Assembly: GCA_036320915.1 (NCBI GenBank)
Contig: JAXBDG010000016.1
Coordinates: 992,001 to 1,056,000, forward strand
Reading direction: 5' to 3'
Origin: Linnemannia elongata
Taxonomy: Eukaryota > Mortierellomycota > Mortierellomycetes > Mortierellales > Mortierellaceae
Length of the DNA stretch: 64,000 nt
The notes under the pieces are model-generated. The model did not search any database and was not told the DNA's origin. It saw only the letters and a list, made by a program, of their open reading frames with translations. Below are positions 11,201 to 21,681 of the stretch, in pieces. Position numbers and translations under genes: made by a program. The stretch's first letter is position 1. Every line of letters starts with the position of its first letter.

Positions 11201-14200
11201 ATGACAGTGTGGTAGTCCTCGCTTCTGAAATTCCACGACCCAGCAGTATCCAATTACTTTGCCCAACACGCCATACAAAAGCAGGTCATCGAGTAGCGCC
11301 CTGAGTTTGACGGCAAAGACCCGTGTGGTGAGGTCTGGGCGGTCAGTTGCTGTCTGTCCTCCGATGAGGTACTTAGTGATCTCTGGCCATTTGGGGTTGC
11401 AAGTAAAGGTAATAAATAAGTCGGGTTTGCCGAGTCGGTTTACTATTGCTATTGAGTCCTGGAATTGTTGCTGCATGTGTCGGGGTCCTCCAGTGAAGGA
11501 CGACGGAAGGACAGTTGGGTGACCGATGTCGCTGGTGGTTGTGCCATCGTTTGCGGTATAGGCGTCGGCGAGGCCTTGGTGCTGTGCTGTCAAGAATTCG
11601 TCTTGGTTGTCGCGGAGCCACCGTAGGCGATTACCCTCAATTTTGGCATACTGGTCGACGATGTATTGTTGCAAGAGCCGGCCGAACATAAGGGTGTAAC
11701 ATCTGCGGTCGGTGATGGAATATGGTCGCATCTGTAGGCGGTAGGCGTAGAACTCTCTGCAAGAGATAAAGTGTGAAGAGTCTTCTTTGAGGTGTTCTTC
11801 ATGCGTCTGTTGGTTGTAGTCGGTGAGTTGCGCGGAAGGGAGGTCGTAACTTTCCAGAATGTCGATGATGTTGTTGTTGTAATTGTTGCTTTCTTGTTGA
11901 TGTTCTGTTGAGGTGTCGATTCCATTGGTGTTGGTGGCAATGAAATATTGCTGGTGATTGTTGAAGGGTGCGTTGTTAATGACAGTGTTGTTGTGCATGT
12001 AGAACCACTCAAAGGGGTTATGCTTGAAGCTGTTTTTGAGGTAGACTTGGTATGTCCAACCATGCTCTCCTGCTGGGTGCATGAGTACATAGTAAAGTGC
12101 GTCGTAGGATGGATGGGTTTCCCAGATGCGTGTAAATGGGAAGTTGGGATTGGCTTCGTGTGTCTCCAGTATGATGTCCCTGTCACCGAGGAAGCTGTCG
12201 CCGCTGTCCGGAAATAAGACAGCAATCTCTGTTGTTGTAGGTTTGTCATATTGGTATTGGCGTTGATTGTTGCTAGTGCTGTTAATGTCGCCTCGGATGA
12301 TGAACGTGAGGTTATTGTGCTGAGCATCGTGGTAGTTGAGTTCATGTTCCCGCATAGATTTGTATATGCCGCTGAATGGGTTGATTGATGTCAACCATGT
12401 CTCGAGGTCCTTTAGTCGAGTGACGCTTAGTGTGTTCTTGAAGACGTTGTTTCGGAGGGTGGCCTGCATGTCGGGATCGTAAAAATATATTTGCGAAAAT
12501 CCAGGGGTCTTGTTGTTTGTTGGAAAGACTGATCCGATTCTGTGCATAATCTGTCCGCTAATGCGAAAGGTGAATGCGCCCTTCTTATTGTTGGCAAGAT
12601 TGTGGTCTAGATTGCATCGCATGGAGGCGAACGCCATTGCTGAGTTGTATTTTCTGATGTTGTGATAGAATGTTTTGCCTCGCAATAGATCCATGATTTT
12701 GTTGTAAGGCATGATTTGTGGAAGGGTGATTTGTCCCTTGCTGCAACATATCGAGAAGACTGGGTTGGTCCTTGAGCCGGCTGAGCGTTCTTGTATCCAT
12801 ACCAAAGCGTGGCAGTGAGGGCACTCTGTCATTGCTTGTAAGTTATGGCGCATCTCTTTCTCGTTCACGTCTGGTCCGCAAATAAGACCCTGTGTGAATG
12901 GGCGCCGCGCGATTGGTACAGTATGAATCGTGTTGAAGGGACATTGGCGGTTTGCTTTTGTAAGGTGTGATGTTTTCCCGCAAGTGGCGCAGATGCCGCG
13001 GGCTTTATTGGAAAGTGGGTAAGGTACGGGTAGAGGAAGGTCCTCGGCATGACTGTATGATGGTACAATAATAAAAGAGTTGCATTAGTGGCTTGTACGT
13101 GTTTACAAAGATGAATGGTGTTACTGCTATTCTTTAGCAACTCATTCTGTTCCTTTGCCCTGGCCCCCAACATTTCAATACCTCGCCTTCCTGTAGTTTA
13201 CTTCTCTTCTTGTCTTGCAGTACAATATATTTCTACTCTTCTATTACACTCTCCTCACTTATTTTCATTTTTATTTTCTGTTCACACCCGTTACGTCTGC
13301 CTCAGATTCCGGCAATTGCATGTTTACTCATTAGCCTTCCCAAAAAAACAATAGGTTCATACCTGTGTGGAACAAAGGAGCTTTCATCATCGTCATCTGT
13401 GAGATCGTTGTCACTGTCATCGGAAACATAGTGGACATAGTCGATGTCGCTCCCGCTTTCATTGTAGTCGTTTGGCAAGGACTCCATAGCTCTTGATAAA
13501 GGGGTTGCTGAAGTGGTTGCCTCCTTTGTTGGTTTATTTGCACTGGTGTTGTTGCTATGCGTGCAAGTGATAATACATCGTAGTGTTATGTTAAATGTTA
13601 TAGCAGACATTTTCATGCTAAAGCAGATGCGGTCAAGACTCAGTCAAAGTGTTCGTTTGAATGTGCACCTACACGTCATACTGTCTCTTAGGACATAAAT
13701 AAGATGTGGACCTGGAGTGGTCTGTACCATGACATGTTGAACAGTGTGTCCTGTGCCCCTTACACAAATGGGAAGAAGAGCGACAATGATCTGTCCCATT
13801 GCATGTGTTGCAAAAACGTTGCTTCTTGATGGGTGGTCTTAGTAAGAAAGGAGGAGTATTGAGATAAGTCAATATAGTAAGAGTACATGTGGTTCAAAAC
13901 AAAGATATGCAGTAATAAACAGAAGAGCGGGGGGGAGAGATTTACCTATAGTTGTCACACTTTGTGGACAAAGAGTTGTGATGGCCTGGTCGCAGGCAAC
14001 TGTCGCATGCCTTGGAAGAGGGTGGGTATGTTGCACATTGAGTTATGGTAGTTGGTGTGTATGGAGATGTAGTGAAGGGCTGTACTACTTGTTGCTCAAA
14101 TGGTAGGAATTGTTGCGCATGGATGTCGTAGTAAAAAAGAGGGTTGCAATTTAACGGATGATCTGTGAGGGAGTAAAGTGGTACATAGTTGTACGGTTCT

Positions 14201-14376
14201 TCATATGCTTGTAATGTAGAAGGATTTATCTCTATGGTGTGTTGTTGGAAGTCTTGAAGTTGAGGTTGAAAAAGTGGGTTGTAAAGCTCACATGGAAGGG
14301 AGAGCATTGGTAAACCCAATGAATCGATAGGGATGCGGTTTAGGTTGTTTTCGACTTGTAACAGCGGTGTTGACAT
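8253..14376 (-). CDS. Helitron replication initiator-helicase (Rep/PIF1-like), 1850 aa, five exons
   Basis: Exons 14376-13946, 13837-13682, 13617-13363, 13052-10692 and 10602-8253; introns of 108, 64, 310 and 89 bp. Every junction keeps phase and the sum is 1851 codons including stop. The N-terminal part holds four CX2CX4HX7C zinc knuckles (CDSC, CNTC, CSTC and CATC) and an acidic stretch (DDSDNDLTDDDDE). The Rep region (about 820-1050) has FTCNPKWPEI, the two-histidine motif LPHCHILLIL and the two-tyrosine motif AVKYLYKYVHKG. The PIF1-type SF1 helicase (about 1370-1840) has GPGGTGKT (Walker A), IIFWDEAPM (Walker B), FGGDFRQTLPI, TINKAQGQTL and YVALSRC. Family knowledge: these proteins nick, unwind and rolling-circle copy Helitrons. 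The join at 10603-10691 restores the expected LDARYVSS...WRI sequence between Rep and helicase. The 310-bp intron is the least certain. Confidence 0.8.
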
Positions 14377-15153
14377 TGTGTCTTATTTAGGAGTATGTAA
14401 CTGAGGAAGGAAAATGGTGAAGGGGAAAAGAAAACAGGGTAGCTTGGTATACAATAAAAGTAGGCTATGTCCTCACAACCTATTGTGCTGTACTTTACAA
14501 ACTTCGGTAATTGGACAATATAGCGTCATGACACCTCCAAACTCCCTCTGTATCACGGACATAATGCAGGCAATGTTTGAATATGTTCTATACAAATGCT
14601 CCGAGTTGTGTTAGTTCTCAACATTTAGAAAACAATGTCATACGATGAATCATAGTACTTGAAACAGATTGAAGCTTAGTCTTTCGCCTGTAGAATGCAT
14701 TTCAGTGATGGTGCTCATCCATTTCAATGTGCGACGAAAGGAAAAGTAAATACTCGCTAACGGTTTAAGTACATGCTCGCTAACGGCACTTTGCACGTCA
14801 AAAAGAGAAAGAACAATATTCACAGTGAGATCAATGCTTGGCAAATGAAAACGGTAATGTCAATGTTCAAAAAGAGTGTATTGAAGTAAATGGTGAGCTA
14901 GCATTGTACGAAAAGTGATGACATTGAACAAATCACGTAAATAAAGACATAAACAAACGCTTGTTATAAAGTGTGAATTTATTTCATATGCCAAAAAATG
15001 ATAAAGTACAAATATGGACGTTTGTCGCTGTTAGTATTGCTATGATGGTGTTGCTATAGCGTAGAAAATGAAGTGCAATGTTCGTATTCGCATATGAGAA
15101 ATGAGGAGTGCAGATAAAGAGATAAAAAGAAGGAAAAGAAAAGAAAAAAGAAA
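14377..15153. other. Intergenic stretch, no gene seen
   Basis: AT-rich DNA upstream of the Helitron gene. Short frames exist on both strands but none shows recognisable composition or motifs. The Helitron 5' end may lie here or further right; no convincing TC terminus was found by eye. Confidence 0.4.
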
Positions 15154-15335
15154 GGCTATTTGAGAGTTGTTGAGAGTCAGAGACTGCATAAAAAAAGGCT
15201 ATTTGAGAGTTGTTGAGAGTCAGAGACTGCATAAAAAAAGATAAATGAGAAAAGAAGAGTGAAGAGTGAAGATAAAAAGGAAAAGAAAAGAACAAAAAAA
15301 GACTATTTGAGTGTTGTTGAGAGTCAGAGACTGCC
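15154..15335. repeat. 43-bp tandem repeat, two copies plus a third displaced copy
   Basis: Copies at 15154-15196 and 15197-15239 are essentially identical (core GGCTATTTGAGAGTTGTTGA). A diverged copy sits at 15301-15335. The third copy overlaps the last codons and stop of the minus-strand gene starting at 17533, so the repeat unit provides that gene's C-terminal residues (LGSL then stop). Confidence 0.85.
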
Positions 15336-17533
15336 CAAGAAAAATGAAAAAGGGGGTTGGCATCTGGTTTTGAAGTGGGACCATGAACTCTCATTTTTTT
15401 TTTTTCCTTCAGCAATATTTTCCTTTTCTTTTTCTTGCTTGATCTTAATATGCCTTTTTCTTGTCAACTTTTCCTTTTCTTCTTCTTCATTCTCTTCATC
15501 GCAGTTATTCTCTTCTTGAATGATACTTCTCTTTTGGTTGTTGTATTTCCCACCGCCAACTTGATCATCGCTCTCGCTCTCGTACCTCTCTTTACCTCTT
15601 TTATCTTTTCCCTTGCCTTTTCCTTTTTCTGTGAGCGCCCCTTTATGCCTTTTCAAATCCAAAGGCTCATTGTCGGTAGCCTCCCACGAAACAGTACCTT
15701 CGTCACCAGAACTCTCCTCTACAACATGCGGTCGCTTGGTCGATGATCGTTCGCCATTGAGGAGTGACTTGGAGGGACAGGATGACGATGGATCCTCACA
15801 GTGCGTTGAGTTGTCACTGGCAAGAGCAGGTGGGGAGGACATTGTTGCACAGGTAGCAGACTTGGACTTGCACCACTCTTTCCAGACAGCCAAAAAGTCC
15901 GCAGGGATGGTGCCAGTAGGAAAGATACCAAGAATACAGCGTTGGCGGCGGACAGCCCTTATGAAGGGACAACAGTCAAATGCTGGTAGTGGGTTCGGGG
16001 CGTTTATCTTCCAAGAAAGACAGCGTGCGTTCCAAGGCTTGACGTTTCCAAGCGGTGCCTTGTTCAAGCAGATCAAACAGTTGTAATCTTGCGCGTCTGT
16101 ACCCTGGCAGAGACGGTGGCCCTTGAAGCCCCAGTGGTGGCGACAACTTAACACCGTGTTACCTGACTTGTCCTCATACTGACTTGGTAGGTCGCCACCT
16201 ATGCTGAAGAAGGTGCCATCATTCACCGTATAGTACTGGCTCCCTCCATTGCCATCAGAGGAGGCGGATTGACTTATAGCTGTTGGCGGCTGGCCGGTAG
16301 TTGGGATGGGGAAGTGGTCAACACCCACGTTAGGTGCATCTGGAGCGGATGCTGTGACTGCTGTAGGAGGAAGCTGTGGAATGGCGCTCGGATCGACATG
16401 TGTAGTTGGTGCAGACGCCACGGCAGAGACCATACTTGGAGAGACGGGATGGGTACCCATGTTCGCCGGTGAAGTGGCAATATTTTTGAAAGCGTCGGCA
16501 ATGGTGGGCACAGGTGGAGCGATCTTGGCGACTTTTTTCTTTATGAGGCCGTTGGAGGTATTAGGGTCATAGAGGCTCGGGTCGTGGTAGGTAATAGCGA
16601 AGTCCTCTGGAATCACATCGTGATGAGCCTCGTGAGGATCATGGGCAATTATGTTGTTCTTGCTAATGTCGTTGCTGCTGTCGTTGCTGCTAGAGTTACT
16701 GGGTTTGTTGCTGGTGTTGTTGTTGTGAGCGCGCTGATTGTGAAGGACTGCCTTTCCTCTTCCCTTTCTACCCTCAAGTGGTGTAGCAGGGGAAAGAAAC
16801 TGGCTGTTGCCGTTGCTGTGGTTGGTGTTGTTAACCGTCTTTGGTCTTCCTTTTTTGACAGTCGCAGAGGTGTAATAATTGGGCTGAGGTTGCTGTGGTG
16901 TAAACTGAAACTGGTATGGCGATGAAAGGGGTTGTTGAAAAGAGGGAAGAAATTGTTGAGATGAAGAGAGCTGCTGAGGGGGCAGATGTTGTAAAGTGTA
17001 AGGAAAAGGTGAGTTGGAATGTGGCTGAGGGGGAGAGAGGAAGCTGTAGCCGGAATGTGGGTAGTTGGCCATTTGTGTGAGATACTCCTGAGGAAAAGGG
17101 AAATGACCGGGCAGTTGAGGGAGAAGAAATTGGGCGGTTGGATACCCTGTGGTTGATGTGGGCATGTTGATATCACCGTTGTAGTCTTCCTCTTCCCCTC
17201 CTTCTCCTTCTTCCACGCCTTCCACACTTTCCTCCTCTGTCTTGTCAAGCTCCGAGTCAAGTGGTTTTCCTTTAGAGGGAATTGCACGACGCGTAGATGA
17301 CGCCTTTCCTTTGGGAAAGTGAGAAGGAAGGTTGCTAATTGATAAAAAATAAAATGAAATCAGAGCATCAATATTGAGTAAACTGAAAAAACCAATAAAC
17401 CTTAACAATCAGTATATAGCGCATAGCAGAGAGTAAAGTTTAAGTACCTTCCAACCTGCGTCCCATCGCGAAGTATAATTGGAGGCCTTGGTTCAGAGGA
17501 AGGCTTATTATGTCCTTTGGGTGTTTTTGCCAT
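15324..17533 (-). CDS. Unrecognised Cys/His-containing protein, 698 aa, two exons
   Basis: Exon 1 is 17533-17448 (ATG GCA AAA ACA...), the intron is 17335-17447 (113 bp, GTACTT...TTAG), and exon 2 is 17334-15324; the join is in phase (GGA AG|C AAC). The N-terminal half is Pro/Gln/Ser-rich and looks disordered. Residues about 424-510 form a Cys/His-dense block: SCRHHWGFKGHRLC, then NCLICL, ARCLSW, DCCPF and RRQRC. This suggests a compact zinc-binding domain, but it matches no family I can name. The C-terminal third is highly charged (KGKGKGKDKRGKE, acidic EENEEEEKE) and may be nuclear. It lies about 950 bp upstream of the Helitron gene on the same strand, so it could be element cargo or an independent host gene; the sequence does not decide. 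Confidence 0.55.
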
Positions 17534-18810
17534 TGTTGGTTTGATGAGTAGGGGATGAAGCTATGTGGTTGTGGGAGAAATTCGAAGGTGTGAACATAAT
17601 AAGAAAGAAGAAAGAAAACAAATATAAAGGCGTTGGCCTCAAGAGGTTTTATTGACGCGGTACGGTTTTTAAGAAACGCATTATGTAAGACATCGGCCCC
17701 TAAGTACTGATGTCGGTAGCTGCATTGGGCTGCTCCTGTGTATTAACTCTGCAGCCTTGCATAATAAAGAACAGACTCTCTCCTCCCATTAACTACCAAG
17801 TTTTAGGTTGACTGGCATACTAAAAAAAAAATGGCAGAATATGCAAGGCACCAACTGAAAAAAAAGTATCCTCAATGGACAATGCAATGCATCGGTGCAA
17901 CAAAAAAAAAGAACTAATCCTCCATTGGCAGAGAGAACGCGAACAAAAAGCTGAATCCATAACCACAGGGAGAAACTCGGAGAAAAAGTTACATGCACAA
18001 TGACCGACCATGTCAGCAGACAGAGATAAAGTTAGGGGGAAAATAGTTATAGTCAACGCAGTCTAAGTCCAGGAACAAACAAAAAAACGGTTGTATGGGT
18101 GATCAGCAACAAAAAATGAGACAGGAATTTCATAACCTGGAACAACAGTATAGAGCGGCAAATCAGAAGCAACTATGGATGGCATTGGTCAATCAAAAAA
18201 AGGGGTAGCCACAACATCGCCTTGAATAGAGGTCACAGCAGAACTTAGAACGACTAAGCCCACTCATGTTAATAAGGTAATAAGACAAAAAAACAATAGT
18301 AAGCCGCACATCCATTGTAATAGTATGATTAAAAAAAGGAAGGAGCGAACGCGTTCAATCACAGTACTTGAGAATTAATCGCCATGTCAACGATTGCTGC
18401 TTCTAGAGCATCAAGCATCAATGACTCCTAATAGTCAAGAACCTGCTGATCATACTCATGGTCAACTTACTCAAGAGAGCTAGGATCTTCACACAATCTA
18501 TCGCCTCTGATAAAGTAGCCTGTAAGAGAGCGGTTTGTAGGACCGCAAGTCGACATCCAGCAGTTCCAAAGCCTCCTTACCGTCTACAATACGGAGTGTC
18601 GGTAGAATCAGTAGTATAAGAACATGACTGGAGAACATTGTATGAACTATAGAGAGAGGAAAGAGAGAAAATAGAGAGGGAACGACAACATGAGCAACTG
18701 AAGGGAGGAAGGAATTTTAAGAAAAAATGGAGGAAAAAAAGAGTAGAGACAGCGAAAAAAATAAGCAAAAAAAGGAGCGGTTGGAAGAAGTAAAAAAAAG
18801 AAAAGAAAAA
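17534..18810. other. Gene-free AT-rich stretch
   Basis: Many short A runs (for example 17820-17830 and 17900-17910) and no frame with recognisable protein composition on either strand. Nothing else is identified. Confidence 0.5.
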
Positions 18811-18980
18811 AAGAGAAGAATTCTCCGAAAAAAAAAGAAAAAGAGAGAAAAAAGAGAAGAATTGGCCGAAAAAAAAGAAAAAGAGAGAAAAAAAGAGAAG
18901 AATTGGCCGAAAAAAAAGAAAAAGAGAGAAAAAAAGAGAAGAATTGGCCGAAAAAAAAGAAAAAAGAGGAGAATTCACCG
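18811..18980. repeat. 41-bp purine-rich minisatellite, about four copies
   Basis: The marker GAATTGGCCG or its variants recurs at a 41-bp period (the ATT of the marker at 18820, 18861, 18902 and 18943), separated by GA/A-rich sequence; a shorter variant ends the array near 18973. Open Lys/Arg/Glu-rich frames across it are a by-product of the purine bias. Confidence 0.85.
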
Positions 18981-19309
18981 AAAACAAAAAAGAGAACAAA
19001 TAGAAAGGAAGATGATTGGACCAAAAAGGTATACAAAGGGAGGTGATTGGACAACAACTGTGACCAAAAGTAAAACCGTTTCAAAGTTCATAAGTCCCAT
19101 AAGTCACGTGAATTGGGCAAACTCAAAGATTCCTTTAAGAGTGTTAGAACATAGTCCAAAGTTGAAAGTGACAACACGAAAAGGGGTCCTTTGCTCCCTT
19201 CCGTTTGTTTATTTTCTACTTTTTCATTTCCTTCCTCTTCTTTTTTTTCCCACCTCTGCCCTCACTCTCTCACACTTACATACACATTACACCCTAATCA
19301 CCGCCTGAA

Positions 19310-21277
19310 ATGACATCCCACTCCCAACCATCAACTACAGCAACAACCCAGCATACCCCCAACAAGATCCTCGCCATCCCTGAACTTGCCCAACGAATTG
19401 CCCATTCCCTCGACTCAAAAACAATCGTCGCATGCGCTCGCGTCAACAAGGCATGGCACTCCATCTGGCTCCCCATCATCTGGCACACCATAGACGCCGG
19501 CATGCAATGGCGCAACCAGGGCTTCCTCAGCGCTCTCCACCAACACGCCGACCTTATCCGTAACCTCAAGTGTGCTCGCTACGACGATATTCGACTCCTC
19601 TTCGCCTCTAGTGCTTCCTCCTCCCCTACACTCAAATCTTCACTCTCAGACCAGACGAGCTCAGGACCGAAGGGCGGACTTTCTATTGGAGCGAAGGAGC
19701 AGGTTTTGTGCAAGAACCTTATCACCCTTGTCCTCCCCAAGACAACCTTGATCAACCAGGCCGACCAAGCGCGCCTCCTCCGTCTCAACCCGCATCTCCT
19801 CGACTTGTCTCTTACTCTTCATGACGACCCCTCCTCCATGTACACCGACCTGATCGAGGCTGTGTGTAATCTCCCTATGCTCCGACGCCTCGCACTCGAC
19901 GAAAACAAGACACTCGAGGCAAAGACCCTGGAGACATTGCTGAGCCGACTCAACCCTACCCTTCAAGAACTGTCGTTAAAGAGTACCTTCTTTATCAAGC
20001 ACCCCTTCGGTTCCGGGGAGGACTTTGCTGCCTCCGCTGATAATGCGAAAGAATTTTACGGGATCCAGTCCCTCTGCATGGATGGCGTCGCTTGCAGCCA
20101 AGACTTTCTTCTCCACCTCGCCAGTCGCTTCCCCTCCCTCACACACTTCTCGCTCGGCGACTCTGCTGAGGTCTATATTGACGACAAGTTTGGTGAGAAT
20201 ATGGCGCGTTTATGCCCCCAGCTCAAGAGCATCGACATCTCCTTCCTTGACAACATGGATGACGAGTCCATTGCGGGTTTGATCCGTGCGTTGCCAAGAC
20301 TGCAAAAATTCCGCGCTGCTGAGACTATGTTCGGAGATAAGAGTTTGGAGGCCCTTGTTGAAGATGGTCGTGACTTGAGCATCTTGGACATCAACACCAC
20401 CTATGTCACACATAGCAGCGGCGTTCAGCGTCTTCTGGAGCGGTCTGGAGCGTTGACAAAGCTGGATGCGTGGGAGCTTTCGGTCAATGTTCCTGAGATG
20501 ATGTCCGAGGCTTATGGAACGCGCGTGTCGAGTACGGAATCAGGAACAGTTGGAGACGAGGATTCGATAGCAGCTTCTGCAACTACTCTTCATTCCAGAG
20601 CCTCTATGCTAACTCCTGGAGGACTTTCCGGAGAACATACTCGAGGTGTCTGGGGTTGTACAGGTCTAGAGTCGCTGGTCCTTGGTGTTGACTATTCTAC
20701 TGACGACCTGACAGAACAGGAGTGCAAACTTTATCCACCATCCAAGGCTCGCCACTTTATTTACCAACAAATTTCTCGACTCACCAACCTCCGCTACTTG
20801 GCTGTCGGTGGCGCCGTCCTGGGAGGTAATGATGAAGACAGTTTTCAGGAGGATGAAGGCGCCGAAGAGGACGAAGGAACCGGTGGCGGTGTTGAGGCGG
20901 ATGCTGTCGATTCTGAGGATCAGGATGATGACGATGACGAGGACGACGAGGACTGGACCCCTTCAACGGACAAGTCATCGGTGGCCAAGTTGCAGAAAAA
21001 GATGGCCAAGCTGGAGGTGATCGATCAGGACAGCAACAGCCTCTGGATAGAGTTCTCGTTACGATCTGGATTGGCGATCTTGGCTCCCCTCAAAGAACTT
21101 CGTTGCCTTTCTGTCAACCAAGGCGCTCACGCCATCGGTGTCCGTGAGGTCGAGTGGATGTGCCAGAATTGGCCCCGTCTGAGATCGATTGAGGGATTGT
21201 ACGAGGATGATGCCGAGGAGGCAGTTGCTTGGTTGAGGAAGCATAGGCCCGATATTGAGCTCGAGGATGACGACTAG
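19310..21277 (+). CDS. F-box/leucine-rich-repeat protein, 655 aa
   Basis: Single exon. An F-box-like motif occupies residues about 18-65 (ILAIPELAQRIAHSL ... CARVNKAWHSIWLP) and is followed by irregular leucine-rich repeats (LRRLALDENKTLE, LQELSLKSTFF, LTHFSLGDS, LKSIDISFLD). An acidic run (SEDQDDDDDEDDEDW) lies near residue 540 in front of the last repeats. The C-terminal WMCQNWPRLRSIEGL signature recurs in the other F-box genes of this window. Family knowledge: F-box proteins dock on Skp1 in SCF ubiquitin ligases and the repeats select substrates; the substrate here is unknown. The start at 19310 follows a pyrimidine-rich leader and precedes the F-box directly. It lies 404 bp upstream of a second F-box gene on the same strand, consistent with tandem family expansion. 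Confidence 0.82.
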   Translation: MTSHSQPSTTATTQHTPNKILAIPELAQRIAHSLDSKTIVACARVNKAWHSIWLPIIWHTIDAGMQWRNQGFLSALHQHADLIRNLKCARYDDIRLLFASSASSSPTLKSSLSDQTSSGPKGGLSIGAKEQVLCKNLITLVLPKTTLINQADQARLLRLNPHLLDLSLTLHDDPSSMYTDLIEAVCNLPMLRRLALDENKTLEAKTLETLLSRLNPTLQELSLKSTFFIKHPFGSGEDFAASADNAKEFYGIQSLCMDGVACSQDFLLHLASRFPSLTHFSLGDSAEVYIDDKFGENMARLCPQLKSIDISFLDNMDDESIAGLIRALPRLQKFRAAETMFGDKSLEALVEDGRDLSILDINTTYVTHSSGVQRLLERSGALTKLDAWELSVNVPEMMSEAYGTRVSSTESGTVGDEDSIAASATTLHSRASMLTPGGLSGEHTRGVWGCTGLESLVLGVDYSTDDLTEQECKLYPPSKARHFIYQQISRLTNLRYLAVGGAVLGGNDEDSFQEDEGAEEDEGTGGGVEADAVDSEDQDDDDDEDDEDWTPSTDKSSVAKLQKKMAKLEVIDQDSNSLWIEFSLRSGLAILAPLKELRCLSVNQGAHAIGVREVEWMCQNWPRLRSIEGLYEDDAEEAVAWLRKHRPDIELEDDD

Positions 21278-21681
21278 AAGTGATTCGAGGTTTCGTTTCA
21301 GGCAGTTGGGCAATATATTTTTTCTGCTTTTTTTTCAATTTGCTTTTAGTGACACGAGATGGATGCAAAATGATTATTATGGCTATGCTGGTTATTTGAT
21401 TCTTAAAAATCAGGCAATGGGCGATGGCGAGTGAAGTGGGATGAGAGCAATTTTTCGATGGTGGCTTTGCGCAATGGACCAAGGAAAAAGAGCACGACGA
21501 ACACCTGCTCGCCAATTGCTATCTTCCTTCACGTTTATTTTCTTTTCGTACCACTTTCATCCACTTCCTCCCCTCCCCATCCGTATAGCACATACATGCA
21601 CACTATCTCTGGACCAACTCAACAATTTTTCAACATATGTACACACTCTGTTACAGCCTCCACCTCCTAGACCCCTACTTC
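21278..21681. other. Spacer between two tandem F-box genes
   Basis: Presumed terminator of the first gene and pyrimidine-rich promoter/leader of the second (21530-21660). No separate gene is seen. Confidence 0.5.

Larger units (their letters stand above)
8149..14376 (-). mobile_element. Helitron rolling-circle transposon, apparently autonomous
   Basis: The interval covers a complete Rep-helicase gene and a candidate 3' terminus. Read on the minus strand, the element would end in CTAG (8149-8152) followed by a host T at 8148, as expected for Helitron insertion between A and T. An inverted repeat lies just inside that end. The 5' TC end was not located, so the right boundary given is only the start codon of the gene. 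It could extend further and might include the unknown gene at 15.3-17.5 kb. No disabling mutation was seen in the coding part. Confidence 0.7.

Noticed and set aside
18811..18980. Regularly spaced repeats that could be mistaken for a CRISPR array
   Set aside because: Repeats are directly adjacent variants of one purine-rich unit without unique spacers, and the genome is eukaryotic.
18727..19308. Plus-strand open frame of 193 codons rich in Lys/Arg/Glu
   Set aside because: It is a by-product of the 41-bp purine-rich minisatellite; composition is low-complexity and no start context or domain is present.
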